From Myroides sp. (GTDB taxonomy: Bacteria > Bacteroidota > Bacteroidia > Flavobacteriales > Flavobacteriaceae), in contig JAHAYQ010000196.1 in assembly GCA_018384465.1 (NCBI GenBank), forward strand, positions 1 to 5,819: a stretch of 5,819 nt of DNA, in the 5' to 3' direction. A model generated the notes under the pieces. The model did not search any database, had not been told where the DNA came from, and saw nothing but the letters and a program-made list of their open reading frames with translations. Positions 1-5,360 of the stretch are shown here, in pieces. The position numbers and the translations under genes were made by a program. How positions within the stretch are numbered: position 1 is the stretch's first letter; each line of letters opens with the position of its first letter.

Positions 1-254
1 TGTATAATGCGAACCGAAGCATCAATAGAGCAGCCCGATGCCGAATGGTACTCCTGATCTACTGCTAAGACAATAAAGCGGCTGTATTTGATAAGATAAG
101 AAGCTTTTAGTGGCGTACTATGTGCTGCCCATTGCGCTACAAACGTTTGTAGTGCTTCATGAGCTGCTTCAACTTCTTGATCTGATAATTTTCTGTTTGA
201 CTGATAAATCCAAATTCTTGATGATTTAGGCAGTTCTTCAAATGGTACAAACAT
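1..254 (-). CDS. Small conserved flavobacterial protein of unknown function (often labelled 'ABC transporter ATPase'), N-terminal part
   Basis: The gene starts at an ATG at 254-252 and runs off the left edge, so only 84 codons are visible. The protein begins MFVPFEELPKSSRIWIYQSN and reaches a conserved-looking SGCSIDASVRII segment just before the edge. From memory of the family, homologues of roughly 150-160 residues are common in Flavobacteriaceae and often carry the automatic name 'ABC transporter ATPase'. The visible part shows no Walker A motif, no ABC signature, no signal peptide and no membrane segment, so that name is not supported here. It is probably a small soluble cytoplasmic protein. 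The start lies 3 bp after the stop of the exported-protein gene, which suggests co-transcription as the last visible operon member. I am confident of the frame and start; the function is unknown. Confidence 0.8.
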   Translation of the reverse strand, partial: MFVPFEELPKSSRIWIYQSNRKLSDQEVEAAHEALQTFVAQWAAHSTPLKASYLIKYSRFIVLAVDQEYHSASGCSIDASVRII

Positions 255-257
255 AAT

Positions 258-845
258 TTATTTGCTTTGTATATAAGTTACTACGTTATAGTTTACAAAT
301 TTACCTATTTTTGGATCGTAAATCTGCGTAACATAATAACTTACTTCTATTTTATCTTTTGTTTTTAATAAGCTATCGGTTAACAAATAAGCAGTTTCAA
401 AATCGTAAAGCAACAAAAACTCATGTTTTTTCCCTGTTGCTTCTTGTACTATGAAGGTTAAAAACTGCCCTTCGTTTATTTTAATCAGTTGTCCTTCTAC
501 ATTGTTGATAGCCACTTCTTGTTCACCTTCGTATTCAGCGAAAAAAGCTACGAAAACTTCTGGGCACTTAAATCCCATATAGGTACCTAATTCTTCACCA
601 AAAGCTTCAAAGGCTTGCTCATTTTCGTAAAGATCTGCACCGTAAAGTTTATCAACTGCAGCTTTGTTGGTATTCACAGCCTTTAACATATAAACACCTA
701 AAAGCTGCTCTGATCTAATGGTTACATTGTTTGATGTGATGTCGTTACAAATTTCATCGGCAATTTTGCTTAACAACTCCATTTTAGCTGTTTGTGCATG
801 CGTACTACCAATGATAAGTAAAAAAAGTACCAACCATTTTTTCAT
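258..845 (-). CDS. Exported protein of unknown function, 195 aa
   Basis: I do not recognise a named family. The start chosen is the ATG at 845-843, which gives MKKWLVLFLLIIGSTHAQ, a typical Sec signal peptide with two lysines, a hydrophobic core and probable cleavage after THA (residue 17). A start 24 bases further upstream is possible, but it would overlap the preceding gene and put eight extra residues before the signal. The mature part has an alpha-helical first half with two cysteines (C33 and C94) that could form a disulfide in the periplasm. The second half, about residues 113-193, looks beta-rich (GQLIKINEGQFLTFIVQ, then YYVTQIYDPKIGKFVNYNVV). No lipobox is present, so the product is probably soluble and periplasmic. 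The gene follows the stop codon of the CCG-protein gene after 1 bp and ends 3 bp before the next start, so it is translationally close-packed in the operon. A link to the redox pair is suggested only by position. Confidence 0.85.
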   Translation of the reverse strand: MKKWLVLFLLIIGSTHAQTAKMELLSKIADEICNDITSNNVTIRSEQLLGVYMLKAVNTNKAAVDKLYGADLYENEQAFEAFGEELGTYMGFKCPEVFVAFFAEYEGEQEVAINNVEGQLIKINEGQFLTFIVQEATGKKHEFLLLYDFETAYLLTDSLLKTKDKIEVSYYVTQIYDPKIGKFVNYNVVTYIQSK

Positions 846-846
846 G

Positions 847-1638
847 CTACAAATCTTGGGCATTTGCAATTAATTCGGCAACGTCTAATACCTGTACCTC
901 CCCTTCTTTGTGATTGAATTTCACTCCGTCGGTCAACATGGTATTACAAAACGGACAACCCGCTGCAATAATATTAGGTTTAACTTCTAAAGCATCGTCA
1001 GTACGTTCCATGTTTACATCTTTGTTACCCTTTTCAGGCTCTTTAAACATTTGGGCTCCACCAGCTCCACAACAAAGTCCGTTGGCACGTGAACGTTTCA
1101 TTTCTACCAATTCGGCATCTAATTTCTGAATAAGATCTCTTGGTGCTTCGTACACTTTATTGGCTCTACCTAAGTAGCAAGGATCGTGAAAGGTAATGCG
1201 TTTTCCTTTAAATTGTCCGCCTTCTATGGTTAATCTGCCTTCATCTAATAACGATTTTAGAAATTCGGTATGGTGTACTACTTCGTATTTTCCACCCAAA
1301 CCAGGATATTCGTTTTTAATGGTATTGAAACAATGCGGACAAGCTGTCACAATTTTTTTTACCTCGTATCCATCGAATACCTGAATGTTCATCATTGCTT
1401 GCATTTGAAACAAAAACTCGTTTCCTGCACGTTTAGCCGGATCGCCTGTACACCCTTCTTCGGTACCCAATACGGCAAATTTTACATTAGCTCTATTTAA
1501 AATGCGCACAAACGCTTTGGTAATCTTTTTTGCTCTGTCGTCAAAACTGCCTGAACATCCCACCCAAAATAAAACTTCTGGTTGCTCTCCCCTTGCCATC
1601 ATTTCTGCCATGGTTGGCACTACTAAATTTTCTGACAT
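847..1638 (-). CDS. CCG-domain (Fe-S)-binding protein, HdrB/HdrD/GlpC-like redox subunit
   Basis: This 263-residue soluble protein has two cysteine-rich (CCG, formerly DUF224) repeats. In the first, C28 (VGCSGS) is followed 34 residues later by C63-T-G and then by C100-P-H-C103. In the second, C154 (HDPCYLGR) is followed 34 residues later by C189-C190-G191 and then by C228-P-F-C231. Such domains bind unusual [4Fe-4S] clusters in heterodisulfide reductase HdrB/HdrD and occur in GlpC, LldE and EMO. The second motif is complete. The first has CTG in place of CCG, so it lacks one cysteine. There is no signal peptide or membrane segment, so the protein is cytoplasmic and probably docks on the membrane Fe-S protein encoded 30 bp upstream. 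Together the two would form one electron-transfer complex. The exact substrate cannot be read from the sequence; exchange with a flavoprotein such as EtfAB or with a thiol/disulfide pair are the main options. It ends with TAG. Confidence 0.9.
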   Translation of the reverse strand: MSENLVVPTMAEMMARGEQPEVLFWVGCSGSFDDRAKKITKAFVRILNRANVKFAVLGTEEGCTGDPAKRAGNEFLFQMQAMMNIQVFDGYEVKKIVTACPHCFNTIKNEYPGLGGKYEVVHHTEFLKSLLDEGRLTIEGGQFKGKRITFHDPCYLGRANKVYEAPRDLIQKLDAELVEMKRSRANGLCCGAGGAQMFKEPEKGNKDVNMERTDDALEVKPNIIAAGCPFCNTMLTDGVKFNHKEGEVQVLDVAELIANAQDL

Positions 1639-1668
1639 TTTAATTGATTTTAATTGTTGATTGTGTTG

Positions 1669-3009
1669 TTAGTTTTCGTCTTTCCAATTTAAGCGATCCA
1701 TTTGACTGTACTGCCAAGGTGCGCTGTTGTTTTCTATATTGGTCATCATGTTATTCAACTCCATAGGTGCCGCACTTTGTTCCATTACCAAAAACTGACG
1801 CATGTCCATAATGATGGATAATGGGCTGATTTCTATTGGACATTCTTCAACACAGGCATTACAAGTGGTACACGCCCATAATTCTTCTGGTGTGATGTAA
1901 TCGTTTAATAAGCTTTTACCATCTTCAACAAAAGTACCTTTATTAGTATCGATGTTTCTTCCTACTTCTTCCAAACGATCACGTGTTTTCATCATGATTA
2001 AACGCGGTGATAATTTTTTACCTGTAATATTTGCAGGGCATACCGAAGTACAACGACCACATTCTGTACATGAATAGGCATTTAACAACTGAACCTGATG
2101 AAGATCCATTACATCTGATGCGCCAAATTTGGCAGGTACCGCATTTTCATCGGGTGCGGGTGCTGCAAACGGATCGGCATTTGGATCCATCATTAACTTT
2201 ACTTCGTTGGTAACAGCTTCTAAATTAGAGAACTGACCCAACGGATTTAAATTGGCAAAATACGTATTAGGGAAAGCTAATAAAATATGAAGGTGTTTAG
2301 AAAAATACAGGTAGTTTAAAAAGGTAAGTACCATGAAAAAGTGACCCCACCAACCAATGCGTTCTAAAACGTGTAAAGTACCTTCACTTAACGATCCAAA
2401 TACAGCCGGACCTACAAACTGAGAGATAGTGAAATTGAAAGACCCTTGACCAGCAAAATGAGAAGCTCCTCTGTTAAATAATACTTCATCGGTACCATTC
2501 ATAGTAAAAATACACAGTACCAAAACAAGTTCCATGATAAGGATAAGATTCGCATCTTTCTTAGGCCAACCCAACATTTCTTTCATGTTTAAACGCGGTA
2601 ATTTTAAAAGATTTCTTCGCGATAAGAAAATGATGGTTGCGGTTAATGCTGCAACCGACAAAATTTCGATAAGGCTTATGATAAATGTGTAAAAACCACC
2701 TAATGGCTCTTTAAAGATACGGTGAGTTCCAAAAATACCATCGATAAATATTTCGATCAACTCTATTTGTGTGATCATAAATGCTGCATATATTGCAAAG
2801 TGCAACAAGGCAGGTACCGGTCTGGTAAACATTTTCTTTTGTCCAAAGGCTACTAAAAGCATGTTTTTGAAACGATCAGACGAACGGTCGGTACGATCTA
2901 TGGGCCTACCTAACTTAATGTTTCGATAGATCTTCTTCGCATTTCGTGCAAATAACCCAAAGCCAACCACCGTTAAAGCTATGAATAAAATACTGCTTAA
3001 AATCTGCAT
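1669..3009 (-). CDS. Membrane-bound [4Fe-4S] oxidoreductase with NarI/HdrE-like haem domain
   Basis: This 446-residue protein joins a membrane domain to a ferredoxin-like domain. Hydrophobic segments lie near residues 2-22, 67-88, 104-130, 154-170 and 222-246. Histidines in or beside them (H70, H223, H239, H241) are candidate haem b ligands, as in NarI-type and HdrE-type subunits. After a Pro/Ala/Asp-rich linker (about 275-297) come two clusters of four cysteines: C314-x2-C317-x2-C320-x3-C324-P and C380-x2-C383-x2-C386-x3-C390-P, each typical of a [4Fe-4S] cubane. The next gene supplies the CCG domains. Membrane haem domain, two cubane clusters and CCG domains are, in that order, the parts of single-chain EMO (Etf:menaquinone oxidoreductase) proteins, so I infer a split menaquinone-linked oxidoreductase in the inner membrane. 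An HdrDE-like or DsrMK-like role is an alternative. The start is the ATG at 3009-3007, 58 bp after the MCE gene. Confidence 0.9.
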   Translation of the reverse strand: MQILSSILFIALTVVGFGLFARNAKKIYRNIKLGRPIDRTDRSSDRFKNMLLVAFGQKKMFTRPVPALLHFAIYAAFMITQIELIEIFIDGIFGTHRIFKEPLGGFYTFIISLIEILSVAALTATIIFLSRRNLLKLPRLNMKEMLGWPKKDANLILIMELVLVLCIFTMNGTDEVLFNRGASHFAGQGSFNFTISQFVGPAVFGSLSEGTLHVLERIGWWGHFFMVLTFLNYLYFSKHLHILLAFPNTYFANLNPLGQFSNLEAVTNEVKLMMDPNADPFAAPAPDENAVPAKFGASDVMDLHQVQLLNAYSCTECGRCTSVCPANITGKKLSPRLIMMKTRDRLEEVGRNIDTNKGTFVEDGKSLLNDYITPEELWACTTCNACVEECPIEISPLSIIMDMRQFLVMEQSAAPMELNNMMTNIENNSAPWQYSQMDRLNWKDEN

Positions 3010-3030
3010 TACTGTAATGAATTAATTATT

Positions 3031-3064
3031 GTTTTGTTGTATTTAGTTTTGTTGTATTGTTTTG
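3031..3064. repeat. Short tandem repeat in the gap between the MCE gene and the Fe-S gene
   Basis: The 13-mer gttttgttgtatt occurs identically at 3031-3043 and 3046-3058, a period of 15 bp, and a third partial copy (gttttg) follows at 3059-3064. On the coding strand this reads as an A/C-rich AATACAACAAAAC repeat about 20-55 bases upstream of the ATG of the Fe-S membrane gene. It has no hairpin potential. It may be a slipped duplication, or an unstructured A-rich leader of the kind that helps translation start in Bacteroidota, where Shine-Dalgarno sites are rare. Confidence 0.7.
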
Positions 3065-3067
3065 CTT

Positions 3068-4024
3068 TTAGGGCTGTACCGGCTCGTTATAAGGCGCTGC
3101 TTTTTTACCAAAAACCGAAATATTGATGTATCGGCTCGGGTTCAGTTTTACATCCTCTAACAATTGGTTTAATTCTTTTGTTGCATCTTCTATATTCTGA
3201 TATAACTGCTCTTCTTTCAGCAATTTACCAATATTCCCTTTACCATCGTTTACATCTTTCATCATTTGATCAAGGTTTGATGCTGCACTGTCGAATTTGT
3301 TTAATATTTCCTGTAGTTTTTCTAACTGTATTTTATCTAAATCGTTAGAAAAAGTCGATAAATTCTTAGAGGTCGTATTAAAATCGTTAACAATGTTGTT
3401 GATTTTGCTTTCGTTTGTAGTTACTATACGATCAAATTTGCCCGTTATGGCATTGGCATTGGTCATGGTAACGTTTAATTGTGCCAAAGCATCTTGCAGA
3501 TTTTTTTGTGCTGCTGGATCTAATGTTTTATTGATTGACTGTACCAAAACATTTACGTTGTACAACACCGAATCTAATTTTTTCACAATAGGATCTGCTT
3601 TCTCGCCCAAGCTATCTAACATACCGGCTAACTTACCTGATGATAAAAAATCGCCACTCTGAGCCAATTCTGGATCGTTGTAATTAATTTGTAATGCAAT
3701 TTGTTTACCGCCTAATAAATCGGGTGAATAAATAACCGCTGTAGAAGATTTTGGAATATCTACCTTATCGGTCATTGTAAGTTCCACCAACAACTTACCT
3801 TGTTCTTTCAACGAAATTTTGTTTACCTTACCTACCACCATACCATTAATGGTAACTGATGAAGCAGTTGATAAACCTTCTACATTGTCGTATTCTACGT
3901 AAAATGTACGTGCGCTGCTGAAGATATTTTTACCGTTTAAAAAGGTATATCCCCAAATTAGCATTCCTATAGATAATAAGACCAATAAGGCCGTTTTTAC
4001 CTCTTTTGATAAAGCTATTTTCAA
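3068..4024 (-). CDS. MCE/MlaD-family lipid-transport protein, TTG start
   Basis: This 318-residue protein has a short cytoplasmic N-terminus, one membrane anchor (about residues 11-29), and an MCE domain from about 38 to 116 (FYVEYDNVEGLSTASSVTIN, then GMVVGKV, then SPDLLGGKQIAL). A long helical region, about 135-292, follows, and the tail contains LNPSRYINISVFGKK. MCE proteins form hexameric rings or tubes that carry phospholipids between the inner and outer membranes, usually with an MlaE permease and an MlaF ATPase; neither of these is in the window. The start codon is TTG at 4024-4022. An in-frame TAA lies just upstream, no in-frame ATG lies between them, and the next methionine (residue 21) is inside the membrane anchor. 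TTG also gives the MK-x-SKEVKTA beginning usual in the family. The gene lies 18 bp after the amidase stop, so it is in the same operon. Confidence 0.92.
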   Translation of the reverse strand: MKIALSKEVKTALLVLLSIGMLIWGYTFLNGKNIFSSARTFYVEYDNVEGLSTASSVTINGMVVGKVNKISLKEQGKLLVELTMTDKVDIPKSSTAVIYSPDLLGGKQIALQINYNDPELAQSGDFLSSGKLAGMLDSLGEKADPIVKKLDSVLYNVNVLVQSINKTLDPAAQKNLQDALAQLNVTMTNANAITGKFDRIVTTNESKINNIVNDFNTTSKNLSTFSNDLDKIQLEKLQEILNKFDSAASNLDQMMKDVNDGKGNIGKLLKEEQLYQNIEDATKELNQLLEDVKLNPSRYINISVFGKKAAPYNEPVQP

Positions 4025-4042
4025 ATGTAATTAATTTAATGG

Positions 4043-5185
4043 TTATCTAATTGCTTCTTGTATGCTGATTTTTTTTCCGTTTTTATAAGCTACTAAAAAA
4101 GCAGATGTGTATCCTTTGTTCTTTGCAACTTCTAATGCTTTACGTGCATGGTTGTAATCGGTGGTTTCGTTATAAAAATATTTATTTAAACCATCTTCTT
4201 TATGCATCGTCATGTTATTTAAGCCGTTAAAATTAGCTGGATTAAGCGCTATGTTTTTACTACTTGCTGCAACCTGCACTCTAAAAATTACTCCTTCCTT
4301 CGTTACTACCTCTGGCTTTGAAGCGTCAATAGAAGATGTTTTTGCAGGTTCTACTGTATCAGCTTGTTTTGGTTCTTCTTTTACCGGTGTAGTAATAGGC
4401 TTAGTTGGTTGAATATTATCGCTCGCCGAATGATACTGGCGTTTATAATCGATAATGGCGTTGGCAATAGAACGAGCTAATTCGTTTTTACCAGCTTCAG
4501 AATTTAAGTATGCACCTTCTTCTCCATTTGATAAAAAACCCAATTCAACTAAAACACTCGGCATAAAAGCAGTATAAAGCACCACAAAAGGCGCTTGCTT
4601 TACTCCACGGTTCTTTCTATCAGCATCGTTAGTAAATCGAGTTTGTATTTTTGAAGCCAACTCAATACTCTGCGTAATAAATTGTTCTTGAATTAAGGTT
4701 AAACCAATTAAAGACTCAGGCTGACTTGGATCGTATCCGGAATAATGGGTTTGATAATTATCTTCTAACGTAATAACGGCGTTTTCCTTTTTGGCTATTT
4801 CAAGGTTTGAGGCATTCTTACTGGTACCCATTATAAAGGTTTCCGTTCCTTGGGGCGATGTGGTTGTGTGCGCATTGGCGTGTATAGAAACAAAAATATC
4901 CGCTTTTTCACGGTTGGCAATTTCTGTACGTTCGCGCAATTCTAAAAACACATCGGTACTTCGGGTATATACCACATTAATATTTTTATCTTTTTTTAGA
5001 AGATCGCCCACTTTTTGAGCTACCTCTAAAACAATTTTCTTTTCTACATAATTGCCCCGCACGGCACCAAAATCCTTACCTCCGTGACCAGGGTCTAAAA
5101 CTACTTTAAAATTCTGCGCATAAACCGTAGATCCAATACACATTAAAAAAGCACTTATAGCAACTTTAAAGTTATTTATAAACAT
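4043..5185 (-). CDS. N-acetylmuramoyl-L-alanine amidase (Amidase_3) with C-terminal SPOR domain
   Basis: This 380-residue periplasmic enzyme cuts the bond between N-acetylmuramic acid and the stem peptide of peptidoglycan. A signal peptide ends at VYA (residue 23). The Amidase_3 domain spans about 25-250. Its zinc ligands are H34 (DPGHGG), E49 (YVEKK) and H102 (SIHAN), and the catalytic glutamate is E214 (VLVELGF). Between the TETFIMG strand and the LIGLTLIQEQF helix lies a segment of about 40 residues with SKNASNLEIAKKENAVI. It matches in position and character the regulatory segment of E. coli AmiA/B/C, on which EnvC/NlpD-type activators act. A Pro/Thr/Lys-rich linker (about 253-297) leads to a SPOR domain (about 298-380, beginning VIFRVQVAAS), which binds denuded glycan and directs proteins to division sites. 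The role is therefore probably septal cell-wall splitting. It is the first gene after a promoter-bearing gap and likely heads the operon. Its upstream neighbour is a close paralogue without SPOR. Confidence 0.95.
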   Translation of the reverse strand: MFINNFKVAISAFLMCIGSTVYAQNFKVVLDPGHGGKDFGAVRGNYVEKKIVLEVAQKVGDLLKKDKNINVVYTRSTDVFLELRERTEIANREKADIFVSIHANAHTTTSPQGTETFIMGTSKNASNLEIAKKENAVITLEDNYQTHYSGYDPSQPESLIGLTLIQEQFITQSIELASKIQTRFTNDADRKNRGVKQAPFVVLYTAFMPSVLVELGFLSNGEEGAYLNSEAGKNELARSIANAIIDYKRQYHSASDNIQPTKPITTPVKEEPKQADTVEPAKTSSIDASKPEVVTKEGVIFRVQVAASSKNIALNPANFNGLNNMTMHKEDGLNKYFYNETTDYNHARKALEVAKNKGYTSAFLVAYKNGKKISIQEAIR

Positions 5186-5271
5186 AGCATATTTTATATT
5201 ATAGTTCTTTATTAAAAAAACGTATAGCGTTGGTGCCGAATCTTTATAAAAATATCGACATTACAATTTTA

Positions 5272-5301
5272 CAAAAATAGTATATAATAATTGTATACAA
5301 A
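5272..5301 (-). promoter_or_regulatory. Candidate Bacteroidota-type promoter for the SPOR amidase operon
   Basis: Read on the minus strand, TTTG at 5301-5298 is followed after 18 bases by TATTTTTG at 5279-5272. This fits the Bacteroidota consensus of a -33 TTTG and a -7 TAnnTTTG. Transcription would start near 5266, giving a leader of about 80 bases before the ATG at 5185. It lies in the 175-bp AT-rich gap, the only gap in the window long enough for a separate promoter. No strong terminator was seen after the upstream amidase, so read-through from that gene is also possible. Confidence 0.6.
5291..5300. promoter_or_regulatory. Perfect 10-bp palindrome TTGTATACAA overlapping the -33 element
   Basis: TTGTATACAA is its own reverse complement and sits in the promoter region of the SPOR amidase, covering most of the -33 TTTG and the first part of the spacer. 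The position would suit an operator for a dimeric regulator. No regulator gene is nearby, and a palindrome this short in AT-rich DNA may be accidental. Confidence 0.3.
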
Positions 5302-5328
5302 AGTAATATATGCCGATTTTAATACGAA
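5298..5328 (-). promoter_or_regulatory. Possible second, weaker promoter upstream of the SPOR amidase
   Basis: On the minus strand, TTCG at 5328-5325 (one mismatch to the -33 TTTG) lies 19 bases before TACTTTTG at 5305-5298, which matches the -7 pattern TAnnTTTG. The last four bases of this -7 element are also the -33 element of the promoter at 5301-5272, so the two overlap and would compete. Such matches can arise by chance in AT-rich DNA. Confidence 0.3.
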
Positions 5329-5360
5329 TTTGATAAATGCCATTTGGTGAAAATAACTTC

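Noticed and set aside
846..869. Upstream start giving a 203-residue exported protein
   Set aside because: It overlaps the preceding gene and adds eight residues before a signal peptide that is already typical from the ATG at 845.
914..1500. Three plus-strand open frames opposite the CCG-protein gene
   Set aside because: They lie antisense to a gene with clear cysteine motifs, show no domain or signal of their own, and look like shadows of it.
2031..2213. Short plus-strand open frame opposite the Fe-S membrane gene
   Set aside because: It is antisense to the ferredoxin-like domain, and its composition looks like a reverse-frame artefact.
3297..3662. 121-codon plus-strand open frame opposite the MCE gene
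   Set aside because: It is the longest shadow frame, but it lies wholly inside a well-supported gene and has no recognisable motif.
4212..5018. Plus-strand open frames opposite the SPOR amidase
   Set aside because: Both are antisense to the linker or catalytic domain of a clear amidase and have no independent support.
5214..5230. Possible terminator: AACG-CTATA-CGTT followed by a run of T on the minus strand
   Set aside because: The stem is only 4 bp and half A/T, too weak for an intrinsic terminator. It lies in the expected amidase leader, where a strong terminator would be odd.
5330..5352. Inverted repeat AAAT-GGC-ATTT just after the amidase paralogue stop
   Set aside because: Four A/T pairs around a three-base loop with no T run give negligible stability, so it is not called as a terminator.
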